Source: Limnobacter olei (lineage in GTDB: Bacteria; Pseudomonadota; Gammaproteobacteria; Burkholderiales; Burkholderiaceae_B). From it: a DNA stretch of 58,044 nt. The notes below the pieces were generated by a model that saw only the letters and a list, made by a program, of their open reading frames with translations, made no database searches and was not told the origin of the DNA. A program made the translations under genes and the position numbers. The stretch is from assembly GCF_029087225.1 (NCBI RefSeq), contig NZ_JARFJD010000026.1:1-58044 (forward strand), written 5' to 3'. Positions 26,933-36,849 of this stretch are shown here, in pieces. Within the stretch, counting starts at the first letter, position 1. Each line of letters begins with the position of its first letter.

Positions 26933-27160
26933 ATGTTTGATTTAGGCGTATTTTTTAGACGCAACAGAAAAGTGTTGTGGTTTGCCATTGCAGCGTTCAT
27001 GGTGACTTTTGTTTCAATACAAATCAGCAAAGCCTTGGCCACGCGCGATTCCAACTACGGCGAAATCGCCGAATGTACCTATGTACACCAAGCCCCAGAA
27101 CTTCAAACCCCAGCCAACCCGCAAAGATCGAGCAGTACCTATTGCCCCACAAAAGGCTGA
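26933..27160 (+). CDS. Small single-pass membrane protein, unknown
   Basis: The 75-residue product has a basic start (FFRRNRK), one membrane helix (about 14-34) and a polar tail with two Cys (about 53 and 71). No family was recognised. No clear Shine-Dalgarno is seen, but a strong promoter-like sequence lies 42 bases upstream and the reading frame ends just before the convergent diguanylate cyclase gene. It could be an inner-membrane small protein with a periplasmic tail, given the positive-inside rule. Confidence 0.5.
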   Translation: MFDLGVFFRRNRKVLWFAIAAFMVTFVSIQISKALATRDSNYGEIAECTYVHQAPELQTPANPQRSSSTYCPTKG

Positions 27161-27170
27161 TTCGACCGAT

Positions 27171-28220
27171 TTACAGCGTTTGAACCAACACTTGATTTTT
27201 CCCGGTTTTTTTGGCTTGGTACATCAGCTGGTCTGCACGGGCCAACAGGATTTCAAGACTAAGCTCCTCGAATGCCGTAACCTGTAGTACACCCACGCTT
27301 GCAGACACGGGCAAATCGGGACAGGTGTAGTCAATGGCCTCAGCAATGGCCGCCCGAATGCGCTGCCCAAGATTCTCAGCCATATCCGGGCGACTGTTGC
27401 CCAAACTCAACACCACGAATTCATCACCGGACAAGCGATACACTTTATCCTCCGCTCGCAACCGAACCGACAGCTTGGTGCTGACGCGCTTGAGCAGCTT
27501 GTCGCCCGTGGCATGGCCGAGGGTGTCGTTGACCATCTTGAAATTGTCGAGATCCAGAAAAGACAACACAAAGGGTTCTTTGGCGTTGAGCATGCGCCAC
27601 ACGGCAGCCTCAAGTGCCTTGCGATTCAAACTGCGGGTTAAAGGGTCAGTCAGGTTTTCCTGTCGGAGCGATTTCGAGCTGGCCTGAATTTTTACACTGA
27701 CTCCATAAAACTGAATGGGCAGCACCAGCAACAAAAACAGATTGGCATACACCAACTCAAGGTGGGCCTGCCAGTAAGGCACCAACCAAGTCAGGCCCAA
27801 CACAATCGCAATACCCAATCCGATGTGGCAAGCCAACATGCAGGGGCCATACCGAATACCCCGAACCAAAGCCACCACAGCAATCAAGGGGGACACAGGC
27901 GCCAGAAATTCTGCAGCGACAGCCAGTCCCCAACCGATCATGGGCAGATCCAGGCAATAACTGGGCAGCTCAATTTTTTCCCAATGGCGCTCACGGTTGG
28001 AAATCAACCAGGATTGCACCAAGGCCAAGTGAAAATAAATGCCCAAGACAATCATGAAAGCCATGCGCGCGCCGTTGCCAACAATGGCACCACCAGGGGC
28101 AAAAAAGAACACCATGAGAAAAGAAAGCCCGGCAAAAGCCATTCTCTGCCGGGCACGAGAGGCGCTGTCTGAAATATCGAGGACGTATTTTAGTTTTAGC
28201 ATGCGGTTGAGATATCTCAT
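27171..28220 (-). CDS. Membrane diguanylate cyclase (GGDEF)
   Basis: The 349-residue protein has five or six membrane helices (about 25-175) and a C-terminal GGDEF domain (about 190-345) that makes cyclic di-GMP. The active-site loop reads SGDEF; Ser in the first position occurs in active enzymes. The inhibitory site RAED stands five residues before it, so product feedback is likely. ATG at 28220 is preferred to 28232 because GTGGGGC is well spaced. The YcgR brake at 4649 is a possible receptor of its product. Confidence 0.9.
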   Translation of the reverse strand: MRYLNRMLKLKYVLDISDSASRARQRMAFAGLSFLMVFFFAPGGAIVGNGARMAFMIVLGIYFHLALVQSWLISNRERHWEKIELPSYCLDLPMIGWGLAVAAEFLAPVSPLIAVVALVRGIRYGPCMLACHIGLGIAIVLGLTWLVPYWQAHLELVYANLFLLLVLPIQFYGVSVKIQASSKSLRQENLTDPLTRSLNRKALEAAVWRMLNAKEPFVLSFLDLDNFKMVNDTLGHATGDKLLKRVSTKLSVRLRAEDKVYRLSGDEFVVLSLGNSRPDMAENLGQRIRAAIAEAIDYTCPDLPVSASVGVLQVTAFEELSLEILLARADQLMYQAKKTGKNQVLVQTL

Positions 28221-28309
28221 GGTGCCCCACAAGGGGAATATCCCCCCAGCGGGTGTGTCAGCTCATGATCTCAGTGACGCATCAATGCCTTCCAGTTCCA
28301 AGAAGTTGC

Positions 28310-28834
28310 TCAGGCCACTACGGCGGCGGCAGCTTCTTCCAGGTCGGTGGGAATGTCGAAATCCAGCAGGCGCTCAACATTCAACACCAGCACAAACTCG
28401 TCGTCTACCTTGCCAATTCCGCGCAAGAAGTCAGTTTTTACGCCCGCACCAAACTGCGGCGGCGGCGCAATAAACTCTGCCCCAATATCAACCACGGCAT
28501 TCACTGCGTCCACCATAAAGCCGACTACTTGTGTTTCGTCGGCCATTTGCGATTCAAGAATCACAATGCAGGTGCGGCGGTTGATGGTGGTTTTGCCTTG
28601 CCCAAACCTGGCACTCAAATCCACCACGGGCACCACAGAGCCGCGCAGGTTGATCACGCCGCTGATGCATTGCTGCATCATGGGCACCACGGTAATTCGT
28701 CCAAACTCGATGATCTCTTTAATCCGGAGAATTTCCACCGCCAGCTTTTGTCCATGCACCTGAAAGGTCAGGTACTGGTGGCTGGCGCTGTCACTCTCCA
28801 TGGCCTTGGCCAATTGCTCATTGACATTGCTCAT
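28310..28834 (-). CDS. cheW: Chemotaxis coupling protein CheW
   Basis: CheW links receptors to CheA. The 174-residue protein is a single CheW domain with YLTFQVHGQKLAVEILRIKEI and the conserved INLRGSVVPVVDLSARFG turn. It is the last gene of the chemosensory operon, 14 bases after the double-PAS receptor gene. The C-terminal tail is Glu/Ala-rich. Confidence 0.96.
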   Translation of the reverse strand: MSNVNEQLAKAMESDSASHQYLTFQVHGQKLAVEILRIKEIIEFGRITVVPMMQQCISGVINLRGSVVPVVDLSARFGQGKTTINRRTCIVILESQMADETQVVGFMVDAVNAVVDIGAEFIAPPPQFGAGVKTDFLRGIGKVDDEFVLVLNVERLLDFDIPTDLEEAAAAVVA

Positions 28835-28848
28835 GGTGAGTACCCCTA

Positions 28849-31047
28849 TTAAAAGTCGTCGAAACTGTCGAAACCGTTTGCGCCACCCTGGCTGCCGGCT
28901 TTGCCAGGTGCAGGCTTGCGTTCAGCATGGCTAGAACCACGTGTAGTAGATCGCCCTGTGCCGGTATCAAAGAAACTCATGGCGGTGTTCAACATGCTGG
29001 CCTGGCCACTCATTTCCTCGGCCGTGGCAGCCAGCTCTTCAGAGGCCGCTGCGTTCTGCTGGGTTTGCTGGTTCAAGCTCATCATGGCCTGGTTAATTTG
29101 CGCCACACCGTTTGTTTGCTCATTCGACGCGGCAGTAATTTCCTGCACAAGGTCGGATGTGCGGTTAATCGCTGGCACCATTTCCTGTAGCAGGCTACCG
29201 GCACGTTCGGCCTGCTTCACACTGCTGGTGGCCAGGTCACCAATTTCCTGTGCAGCCACCTGACTGCGTTCAGCCAGTTTGCGCACTTCGGCGGCCACCA
29301 CCGCAAAACCTTTGCCGTGTTCACCAGCTCGAGCTGCTTCAATTGCTGCGTTCAGGGCCAGCAGGTTGGTTTGGTAGGCAATGTCATCCACAATGCCGAT
29401 TTTGTCAGCAATCGCTTTCATGGCATTCACAGTTTCGGTTACAGCGCGACCACCTTCTTTTGCTTCTTCGGCGGCCTTGGTTGCAATTTGGTCTGTCACG
29501 CGGCTGTTCTCGCTGTTTTGCTTGATTGAGCCCGCCATTTCCTCAATACTGGCCGACACTTCTTCAACACCGGCAGCCTGGCTGCTGGCACCTTGTGACA
29601 GGCTCTGCGAGGTTTTGGAAATCTCGCGTGCTGCGTTGGTCAGTGAATCCGCGTTGCCACGCACTTCCTGAATCACATCGCTCAAGCGATCGATCGTGGT
29701 GTTGACATCGTCTTTCACCTCGCCAAACAAACCTTTGTAATCGGCTGTAATCTTCTGGGTCATGTTGCCACTGGCCAGCAGCTTCAACACACGGCCCACA
29801 TCTTCCAGGCCCACTGAAGTTGTAGTCAACAGGCCGTTCACGTTTTGGGCCAGGGTTTTCAGGAAACCTTCCTTGTCGTCTTCACGAATACGATCGCTGA
29901 AATCACCATCGGATGCACGGCCCACAATACCCGAAATCTCATTTTCAATCGCCACTTCGGCTGTGCGATCACTCCACTCGACAACAGTGCCCAAACGCTC
30001 TCCTTCTTCATTGATCACAGGCGATGCAATCAAACGGAAACTTAGTTCACCAACCCGGATCCCAGTTTTTAAGGGTGAATTCAATGCCGCCAACATTCCA
30101 CGCTGATGGGCGGGATTTTTGTGGAAAATATCGATGTTTGCACCAATCAACTTGCGCACATTGAAGTTAGGCAGACTCTTGCGAATCATGTCCTCGTTGC
30201 GCGTCATCATGGTGTTCAGGGAATTGTTCAAGTAGGTGATATGGCCCTGATTATTGGCGATCATCACGTTGGTGGTCACTGAATCCAGGGCAATTCGAAT
30301 AGCCAGGTTTTCCAATGCAGTCTTGCGCTCAAGTTCCGCACGCTCTTCCTCGCGCTTGGCCATCGCCACCTCTGCGGTGCGGTCTTTCCACTCCACCACT
30401 GTACCCACGCGTGTGCCTGAAGCATCAAACACCGGAGTTACCAACAGGTTGAAATGACGTTCACCAATTGTGAGGTTAGTGCTGTAGGAATCACGAAGGC
30501 GCGCCAACATGCCACGCTGGTGGCTTGGTACCTTGTGGAAACTGTCAATATTCGCACCCAGAATTTTACGAGCGTCGAATTGCGGCAAGTCTTTCTTAAT
30601 GTCGGTTTCCGCTTCCACCAACATTTTCGACAGTGAGTTATTCACGTACACAATGTTGTAGTCAGCATCGGCAATCATCACGTTGGTGGCTACGCTTTCC
30701 AACGCTTGCACCTGTCGTTGCGCGAACATGGTCTCTGCTTCCAGCTTTTTCATGGCATCACGAATGGCTGAGGGCAATTCATCGGCTGCTCCCTTGAGCA
30801 TTTCCTTTTTCCACAACTGGTGAACACTGCGCACCGCTGTTTCTTCTACCTTGCGGGCTCGCTCATTCACACTCGCAATCATTTCGTTGATTTTGGTGAC
30901 GACAGACAACACATCACCACTCAAGTCTTTGGTTGGCAAAGCCTGCAAGGGCTTCTCAAGATTGGTTTTCAAGCCGGAAATTTCTACCTCGAGGCTATCA
31001 GCAACTGTCGCCAACTGACCGCTCTTTAAAAAATCAAATGCACCCAT
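28849..31047 (-). CDS. Soluble methyl-accepting chemotaxis protein with two PAS domains
   Basis: The 732-residue protein has no membrane segment. After a helical N-terminus come two PAS domains (about 112-228 and 252-368), a HAMP-like section (370-460) and a long signalling helix hairpin with its tip at about 556-590 ([19 protein letters not shown]). The PAS domains are near copies of each other: both have GANID-FHK-P-HQRGML and GTVVEW-DRTAEVA. They could sense redox state or a small ligand; cofactor unknown. The C-terminus ends FDSFDDF, not the NWETF-type CheR tether. Confidence 0.92.
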   Translation of the reverse strand: MGAFDFLKSGQLATVADSLEVEISGLKTNLEKPLQALPTKDLSGDVLSVVTKINEMIASVNERARKVEETAVRSVHQLWKKEMLKGAADELPSAIRDAMKKLEAETMFAQRQVQALESVATNVMIADADYNIVYVNNSLSKMLVEAETDIKKDLPQFDARKILGANIDSFHKVPSHQRGMLARLRDSYSTNLTIGERHFNLLVTPVFDASGTRVGTVVEWKDRTAEVAMAKREEERAELERKTALENLAIRIALDSVTTNVMIANNQGHITYLNNSLNTMMTRNEDMIRKSLPNFNVRKLIGANIDIFHKNPAHQRGMLAALNSPLKTGIRVGELSFRLIASPVINEEGERLGTVVEWSDRTAEVAIENEISGIVGRASDGDFSDRIREDDKEGFLKTLAQNVNGLLTTTSVGLEDVGRVLKLLASGNMTQKITADYKGLFGEVKDDVNTTIDRLSDVIQEVRGNADSLTNAAREISKTSQSLSQGASSQAAGVEEVSASIEEMAGSIKQNSENSRVTDQIATKAAEEAKEGGRAVTETVNAMKAIADKIGIVDDIAYQTNLLALNAAIEAARAGEHGKGFAVVAAEVRKLAERSQVAAQEIGDLATSSVKQAERAGSLLQEMVPAINRTSDLVQEITAASNEQTNGVAQINQAMMSLNQQTQQNAAASEELAATAEEMSGQASMLNTAMSFFDTGTGRSTTRGSSHAERKPAPGKAGSQGGANGFDSFDDF

Positions 31048-31067
31048 GTTTGTCTTCCTTTGTAAAA

Positions 31068-33176
31068 TTACGCGTTGGCCTGCTCAAGGCTTGCTGAAAT
31101 ACTGCTGACTTCTGTAATCAATTTTGGTACATCAATGATCAAGGCCACATCCCCGTTGCCCATGATGGTGGCCCCGCTGATTGCCCTGTTCTGTTCAAAC
31201 AAATTGCCCAACGGTTTAATCACTGTTTGTGATTCGCCGTGGAGTTGATCGGCCACAATGCCGGCCTTCATGCCGCCAAAGCTGACCACAATGATGTTTT
31301 CGCGCTTGGGGCGCTTGGCATCGGGATGAAATACTTTGCGCAAACGAACAGCGGGTAAAAACTCCCCGCGAAGGTCGTAGTGAATGTCCATGCGGTCATC
31401 AGTACCCAAGGCGTCGACAGGTAGTTCTAGGCACTCGCGCACATAGGACAGCGGGATCACATACACCGATCCGCCCACGCCGATCATGAAGCCGTCAATA
31501 ATGGCCAATGTCAGCGGCAGGCGAATCTCGAAGGTGCAACCTTGCCCAGTTCTTGAACGAACTTGAACCGAGCCTCGCAGCGCCTCGATGTTTCGCTTCA
31601 CCACATCCATACCCACTCCGCGACCGGAAATGTCGGTGACCTTGTCGGCCGTGGAAAAACCAGGGGCAAAAATAAGCATGTTGACTTCTGCGTCGCTCAA
31701 GGTTTGATCGGCCGTCACAATGCCCTTCTCAATGGCCTTATTCAAAATTTTCTCGCGCGCCAGGCCTCGGCCATCGTCATTGACTTCAATCACAATGTGA
31801 CCACTGTCGTGGTAAGCATTCAGTTGAAGCCTGCCCGTTGCTGGCTTGCCAGCAGCTACACGTTCTTCTGGTGTTTCAAGACCATGGTCCAGTGCATTGC
31901 GCACCAGGTGCATCAAGGGATCACCAATTTTTTCAACCACTGACTTGTCCAGCTCGGTGTCTTCACCTGAGATTTCAAGCTGAATTTGCTTGCCCAAGCC
32001 CATCGCAGTGTCGCGCACCACGCGTTGAAAACGCTGGAAGGTCTCGCCAATTTGCACCATGCGCAAGCCCAGCGCACCGTCGCGAATTTCTTCAATCAAA
32101 CCAGCCACTGCACTGGTCGATTCCAGCATGGCGGTGTGGTTCAAGTGCTTGGCTTGCTCCACTGTGCCAGCATTCGCAATCACCAGCTCTCCCACCAGGT
32201 TGATCAGTGCATCCAGCTTGTCGGAAGGCACACGAATAAATGAACTGGTGGGAGTGGACTTGCCCGTTGCCTTGGACTTTACCGAGGCCGCTGCAACTGC
32301 GCTGCCTGCAGGGTCAATCACCTCTGGCGACACTTCTTCTTGTGGCCTGGGAAAACCTGCTTCCTGCAACAGTTCCGCAGCACGCTCTGCGCCTTCAGGC
32401 AGCGCATTGGCCAGCGCGTCCCACTGTTCAGGTGTGCAGTCGTGGGCCAGAATTCGTACCTTGCTTTCCTCTGTCAGAAACTCGAAAGCATCTTCAATAC
32501 CGGCCTGGCCTTTGTCGGTGACAAAGCGCAACTCAAAGCCCAAGTAACACGATTCAGCATCCAGATCTGCGAAGCTGGGCAGTGCGTCCAGCACGGGCAC
32601 CACGGCTTGCAACTCACCATAGGTTTCCATGTATGAAAAAATGGGGGCCGGGTCAAAGCCGTCGCACAAGGTGCTGCGCCCAAGGCGAACCGACACATGC
32701 CAGACTTGCCGGGTGTTGTTCAATTCAAGCTGCTTTGCTTGCCGGGTAGCTGCGGGTGAGTCCTCTTGCAACAAGTAGGCTTTTAAACGGGCTGTCAAGC
32801 CCGCCTGTGCCGCAGCCATGTCGGGGCTGACATGCTCAGCATCGCCACCAGCCTCAATACAGTCGACCAATTCTGAAATGTGGTCACGGCATTCCAGCAC
32901 CAGGGTGCTCATGTTCGCATCAAACCCGATTTCGGAATTGCGCACGCGGTCCAGCACGGTTTCAAGGTCGTGTACAAAATGCGTAATCACCAACAAACCA
33001 AACACCCCTGCACTGCCTTTGATGGTGTGCGCTGCGCGAAAAGCGGCGTTCAGTACTTCGGTGTCGTTTGGGTTTTGCTCTAGCTGCAGTACATAGCTTT
33101 CTACTTCAGCCAGCAGTTGCCGTGCTTCGGTAAAAAATATACCGCGCGAAGCATCCAGATCCAATTCAAAGGCCAT
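31068..33176 (-). CDS. cheA: Chemotaxis histidine kinase CheA
   Basis: The 702-residue protein has the phosphotransfer domain with H50 ([10 protein letters not shown]), a poorly conserved P2-like region (about 150-280), the dimerisation helices starting at [18 protein letters not shown], the ATPase domain with N box ([14 protein letters not shown]) and glycine boxes ([14 protein letters not shown]), and a CheW-like end. It is complete and expected to be active. Its start follows the STAS gene closely and a STAS protein between cheY and cheA is not part of the enteric system. Confidence 0.96.
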   Translation of the reverse strand: MAFELDLDASRGIFFTEARQLLAEVESYVLQLEQNPNDTEVLNAAFRAAHTIKGSAGVFGLLVITHFVHDLETVLDRVRNSEIGFDANMSTLVLECRDHISELVDCIEAGGDAEHVSPDMAAAQAGLTARLKAYLLQEDSPAATRQAKQLELNNTRQVWHVSVRLGRSTLCDGFDPAPIFSYMETYGELQAVVPVLDALPSFADLDAESCYLGFELRFVTDKGQAGIEDAFEFLTEESKVRILAHDCTPEQWDALANALPEGAERAAELLQEAGFPRPQEEVSPEVIDPAGSAVAAASVKSKATGKSTPTSSFIRVPSDKLDALINLVGELVIANAGTVEQAKHLNHTAMLESTSAVAGLIEEIRDGALGLRMVQIGETFQRFQRVVRDTAMGLGKQIQLEISGEDTELDKSVVEKIGDPLMHLVRNALDHGLETPEERVAAGKPATGRLQLNAYHDSGHIVIEVNDDGRGLAREKILNKAIEKGIVTADQTLSDAEVNMLIFAPGFSTADKVTDISGRGVGMDVVKRNIEALRGSVQVRSRTGQGCTFEIRLPLTLAIIDGFMIGVGGSVYVIPLSYVRECLELPVDALGTDDRMDIHYDLRGEFLPAVRLRKVFHPDAKRPKRENIIVVSFGGMKAGIVADQLHGESQTVIKPLGNLFEQNRAISGATIMGNGDVALIIDVPKLITEVSSISASLEQANA

Positions 33177-33179
33177 GCC

Positions 33180-33524
33180 TTAGTTCTCCAAAAAACCAGC
33201 GTTGATCCAGGACTGCACGCCCAGTCGTTCGGCCTTCATAGCCACGACCTCTGAGGGTTTGGTCCAGTGCACTCGCAGGTTCACCGCAGGGTCGTTTTGA
33301 ATGGTCACCAACATTTGCATGCCTGCCGTGTCCACTTCCTGGCAATTGCTCAAATCAAGCACCACTGAAATGCCCTGATTCAAAGACTGGCGAATCACCT
33401 CAACCAGGCCAGCACAATCTGCAATGGTCAAGGTGTCCAAAGCCACCTGCGTGTGCTTGCAGGTTGCAATGCTGTTTTCCATCTCGTTCCCAAGGTCTTC
33501 TTGCATAATCAGTTCGCTGTGCAT
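33180..33524 (-). CDS. STAS-domain protein of chemosensory operon
   Basis: The 114-residue protein is a STAS domain, the fold of anti-sigma-factor antagonists, with VVLDLSNCQEVDTAGMQML. The usual phosphorylatable Ser is Thr here (DTAG), which could still accept phosphate. STAS proteins sit in several chemosensory operons, but their role there is mostly unknown. ATG at 33524 is preferred because GGGAGG is six bases away; ATG at 33530 directly touches it. Confidence 0.87.
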   Translation of the reverse strand: MHSELIMQEDLGNEMENSIATCKHTQVALDTLTIADCAGLVEVIRQSLNQGISVVLDLSNCQEVDTAGMQMLVTIQNDPAVNLRVHWTKPSEVVAMKAERLGVQSWINAGFLEN

Positions 33525-33543
33525 GTGCATCCTCCCTGTGGCC

Positions 33544-33909
33544 TCAAGCCACCAATTTGTTCACTGCTGCAATCATTTGTTCTGGCTTGAAAGGCTTTAC
33601 CATCCAGGCTTTCAGGCCTGCCGCCTGCCCTTCACTTTTTAATTTGTCGTCCGATTCTGTGGTCAGCATGATGATGGGTACGAACTTGTAAGCTGCCATT
33701 TTTTTCACCTCGCGTACGAAGGTGAGTCCATCCATGTTGGGCATGTTCAGATCACTCACAATCAAGCTGATTTTTCGGCCATCCAGCTTGGTCAATGCGT
33801 CCTTCCCATCACAACCTTCCACCACATCAAAACCCTGACTTTTCAGGGTCATCGACACCACTTGGCGCAAGGAGGTGGAGTCATCCACAATCAATACGGT
33901 TTTGCTCAT
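33544..33909 (-). CDS. cheY: Chemotaxis response regulator CheY
   Basis: The 121-residue receiver protein has the acidic pair D9-D10, phosphoacceptor D53 (IVSDLNMPNMDG), T83 and K105 (MVKPFKP). It is expected to be phosphorylated by the CheA of the same operon and to bind FliM or another target. It lies 19 bases before the STAS gene and 22 after the membrane receptor gene. Confidence 0.96.
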   Translation of the reverse strand: MSKTVLIVDDSTSLRQVVSMTLKSQGFDVVEGCDGKDALTKLDGRKISLIVSDLNMPNMDGLTFVREVKKMAAYKFVPIIMLTTESDDKLKSEGQAAGLKAWMVKPFKPEQMIAAVNKLVA

Positions 33910-33931
33910 ACAGGTTCTCGTTCTTGGGTGT

Positions 33932-35128
33932 TTAGAAAAAAGTCAGTTCGTCGCTGCTGGCATCAGGCTTGGTGGCGGCGTTGGTGCTGCCTTTGCCGCT
34001 GTGGTTCACGCGCTCTTCAGCCATGGTGTATTTGCGCTCCAGTTCATGCATCAGTGCAGCCACGTTCAAGGTCTCAAGGCCTGTGTTCAACTGGCCTTTC
34101 ATTTGGCTCAGGCTGTCTTGCACATGCCCCAGAATCTGAGACACACGGTCTTGAAACTGAAAATGCACCACCGCATTGTTCAAACTGGAGGAAACCTGAT
34201 TGGTGTTGGCGATGATTTGCTCGCTGGCTTGGTGCAGGGGTACGGTGACTTGCTCGAATTGCTCAACTACACCACTCAAGGTTTCGCTGGCTTGGCTAAG
34301 TACCTTTTCATCACTGCTTTCCATGCGTGCAGCACCATCACCCGCTTTTTTTGCTGCCGATGCAATCAACTGCACCCGTTCGCGAATCTTCACACCTGTT
34401 TCGGCCGACAACATCGAGAGCTTGCGCACCTCGTCTGCCACAATCGAAAAACCCCGACCGTCTTCGCCTGCACGGGCGGCCTCAATGGCTGCATTCAGCG
34501 CCAGCAGGTTGGTGCGCGCGGCAAGGTTTTCTACAGAAGCCGCCATCTTGGCCAACTCTTCTGTCGAGGAAATAAAACCTTTTACCTCTTGCATGATGGT
34601 GGCCTTCTCATCGAATGAATTTCGAATGCTGCTCAGCATGCCATTAAGGCTTTGCGCCACATGATCGGCCAGGCCGTTTCCGCCACCGGAGGTATTGCCC
34701 AACACATGCGCAGCACCAGCGGCCACGTTGACGGTGTCGTTCAATTTGCTGTGAATTTCAGAGAAGGCCTCTGCCAGGTTCACAATGCCCATTTCCATCT
34801 GAGAGTTGGCAGTGCTCAGCTGGCTGTTCAGGGTGGGCACCCAAGTATCAGCCAACTGGATCAGTTCAACCTTTTCCGTATCTGTTTTACTCAACTCATT
34901 CACGGTAGAGGACAAAGCCTCTATTTCTGCCTGCAGAACAAGCTGCCGCTTCTTGCTCATTTCATGAATGGCCAATGCACACAGCAGCAATGCTGCACTA
35001 CCGAAGGCCAGCGGCCACACACTGCCCTGAACGAACGCACCCGACACCAGAATTCCGACCGATGCTGCAATTAAAACCACAGGTAACAGGGCCTGGGTTT
35101 GTGATGCGTTTTTATTGTTTTTTTTCAT
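33932..35128 (-). CDS. Membrane MCP-like receptor with CheZ-like C-terminal motif
   Basis: The 398-residue protein has two adjacent N-terminal membrane helices (about 15-33 and 37-56) with almost no periplasmic domain, so it may sense within the membrane or inside the cell. The signalling tip is present ([24 protein letters not shown], at about 204-227), though the flanking methylation helices are short. The region FQFQDRVSQ (D327, Q331) resembles the D-x3-Q active site of CheZ phosphatase. It ends with DELTFF. Its start overlaps a small upstream reading frame by 17 bases. Confidence 0.85.
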   Translation of the reverse strand: MKKNNKNASQTQALLPVVLIAASVGILVSGAFVQGSVWPLAFGSAALLLCALAIHEMSKKRQLVLQAEIEALSSTVNELSKTDTEKVELIQLADTWVPTLNSQLSTANSQMEMGIVNLAEAFSEIHSKLNDTVNVAAGAAHVLGNTSGGGNGLADHVAQSLNGMLSSIRNSFDEKATIMQEVKGFISSTEELAKMAASVENLAARTNLLALNAAIEAARAGEDGRGFSIVADEVRKLSMLSAETGVKIRERVQLIASAAKKAGDGAARMESSDEKVLSQASETLSGVVEQFEQVTVPLHQASEQIIANTNQVSSSLNNAVVHFQFQDRVSQILGHVQDSLSQMKGQLNTGLETLNVAALMHELERKYTMAEERVNHSGKGSTNAATKPDASSDELTFF

Positions 35129-35300
35129 GAACAGACATTCCTATCAGTTGTTTGACTGGGCATACTGCGGGCTCAATGGGGGCTGGGGAATGCTCGAACG
35201 CTTCATACCAGCCATTGCAAAAAGCGCCATGAACGGTGAGGTAAGCACTGGCTACCCAGTGGTGGAGAACATGCAGGAATTCGATTGGGGTGCTGCGCAT
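35112..35300 (-). CDS. Small protein at head of chemosensory operon, unknown
   Basis: This 62-residue frame starts with ATG five bases after GGAGG, one of the best ribosome sites of the locus, and ends 17 bases inside the start of the MCP-like gene, as in coupled genes. The product is rich in His, Trp and Cys and has no membrane segment or known domain. It could be a true small protein or a leader peptide that couples translation to the receptor gene. A reading frame on the opposite strand lacks such a site. Confidence 0.5.
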   Translation of the reverse strand: MRSTPIEFLHVLHHWVASAYLTVHGAFCNGWYEAFEHSPAPIEPAVCPVKQLIGMSVHEKKQ

Positions 35301-35479
35301 AAAGTCCTCCGATGGACCACTTTGTTAAACGCAGTGAACTTGAATATTTCACGCTTGATGGAAGTTTGCGCTGATACCCATGTGAGCAATAGGGAGAAAA
35401 GAAATGGAAAAGGGGGCCAATATTGGGTTAATGCACCTGGGGGAATGCAACAAAAGGTGAACTGTGTGAATAAATGTAA

Positions 35480-35504
35480 AAAACCCGCTGCAGGAGCGGG
35501 TTTT
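35480..35504 (-). terminator. Rho-independent terminator after lipoprotein gene
   Basis: AAAACCCGCT and AGCGGGTTTT form a perfect 10-bp stem around GCAGG. Read on the minus strand it is followed by TTTTTTACATTT, and it lies about 20 bases past the stop of the lipoprotein gene at 35525, so it ends that transcript and separates it from the chemosensory operon. Confidence 0.85.
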
Positions 35505-35524
35505 GAGGCAATTTGAAGAAAATT

Positions 35525-35818
35525 TTATTGGGCTTCGGCGGGCCTTAAAGTCATGCCAAGTGGCCCTTTAATGGTGCCGTCTTCGTTGAGGTCATAAATG
35601 GTGGTTTCACCATCGCTGGTGATTTTTACCTTTTTGTCTTCAACTTCATAGGCAGCTTCGCGGGTTACACCCATGGTAGACACATACACTGTGCCGTTGC
35701 CTTGAAACTCATACTTTTGCAAACCCAGGTCGTCTTTGTAAACACCATCCAGGTTGTTACCGCATGCTGTCAACAAACCGAGCAAACCCAGCATGATGCA
35801 AGCTTTACGAATGTTCAT
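35525..35818 (-). CDS. Small lipoprotein, unknown
   Basis: The 97-residue product has a lipoprotein signal with lipobox LLTAC (Cys about 19) followed by GNNLDGVYKDDLG. The mature part looks like a small beta-strand domain of about 75 residues (YEFQGNGTVYVSTMG, KVKITSDGETTIYDL). GAGGGGA precedes the ATG. It lies 21 bases after the hydrolase gene and shares its terminator. No specific function could be recognised. Confidence 0.85.
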   Translation of the reverse strand: MNIRKACIMLGLLGLLTACGNNLDGVYKDDLGLQKYEFQGNGTVYVSTMGVTREAAYEVEDKKVKITSDGETTIYDLNEDGTIKGPLGMTLRPAEAQ

Positions 35819-35839
35819 GCTTCAAATCCCCTCTCAAGA

Positions 35840-36826
35840 TCAGGCCATCCAAAACTCCTGCAGGGCCTTGGCCGTGCGGATCGGAATTTCAACCATGGGC
35901 AAGTGGCCCACGCCGTCAAAAAGTAACACATCCGCATGGGGAATAATGGCTTGATAGGTGTAAGCGCCGGTGTAATGTACAAGTCGGTCTTCTTTGCCCC
36001 ACATGATCAGGGTAGGTGCCTGTGTGGCCGACATGCCTGGGCCATTGGGGTTGGGCGCATTGACAAACATTTGATGAAAAAGGTGCCGGTTCACATGTCG
36101 GCGGTTGATCAGGTCTTGCGCCATGACAGGGGCCAAAGCAAGGGCAATGGCCCGGTTGTGTATGGCCAGGCTCATCAGCGTATGCGCGCCGGCCAGGCTC
36201 TCAACAATCATCGGGTTGCGGCCCTCTTTCAAACCCGCCTCAAAGCGGGTGTGGTCAGTGCCCTTGCCGCCCGCCGGGTTCATCAAACACAAGGTTCGAA
36301 TTAAATTCGCATGCCGGCCTGCCAGCAAAGCAGACACCAGGCCACCCACGGAGTTGCCCACCACATGGGCTTTGCCCGGCACATGGTTTTCAATCCAGGC
36401 AGCAACACGAGCCACTTGGTCGTCCAGCCCATAGGGCACGTTTGCATTGAACTGGCTTTCACCCCAGCCCGGCAAATCCAGCACAAACAACCGGTGCTGC
36501 TTCAAGAGGAAAGGCACCAGCGACAACCAGTTTTCCTTGTTGGAAGCAAAACCGTGCAGCAAAACCACGGGTGAACCCTCTGGGTTACCGCCCTCCAGCC
36601 ACACCAGTTTGTGATCGAGCACTGTGGCCTGCTGGCGCTTAAGACCGGAAAGACCTGCATGCAGTTTGTTGATCAGGGGCACCGCGCTGCGGTTTTTCCA
36701 TTGGCGAATTTTCAGGCCATGTGGCGGGCGAGCCAGGCTCAAGTACTTGGGTGCCACATCGTCCAGAAATGCAAGCTCAAGGTGGTGCATTCCGGCGAAC
36801 TCCGTGCCAGTGCTTACATTGCCCAT
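35840..36826 (-). CDS. Alpha/beta hydrolase
   Basis: The 328-residue protein has the lid-and-core layout of alpha/beta hydrolases: oxyanion motif LLHGFASNKENW, nucleophile elbow GNSVGG, an Asp in TLIMWGKEDRLV and His in FDGVGHLPMVE. It resembles esterases or ring-cleavage product hydrolases; the substrate cannot be told from sequence. CGGAGGT precedes the ATG. A CAAAC-N4-GTTTG site lies just upstream. Confidence 0.88.
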   Translation of the reverse strand: MGNVSTGTEFAGMHHLELAFLDDVAPKYLSLARPPHGLKIRQWKNRSAVPLINKLHAGLSGLKRQQATVLDHKLVWLEGGNPEGSPVVLLHGFASNKENWLSLVPFLLKQHRLFVLDLPGWGESQFNANVPYGLDDQVARVAAWIENHVPGKAHVVGNSVGGLVSALLAGRHANLIRTLCLMNPAGGKGTDHTRFEAGLKEGRNPMIVESLAGAHTLMSLAIHNRAIALALAPVMAQDLINRRHVNRHLFHQMFVNAPNPNGPGMSATQAPTLIMWGKEDRLVHYTGAYTYQAIIPHADVLLFDGVGHLPMVEIPIRTAKALQEFWMA

Positions 36827-36849
36827 GAATCAAAACCTCCGGTGTAAAT

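Noticed and set aside
35115-35516. Plus-strand 133-codon open frame
   Set aside because: No ribosome site and no family match; it covers the small minus-strand frame with a strong GGAGG and ends in a terminator that belongs to the minus strand.
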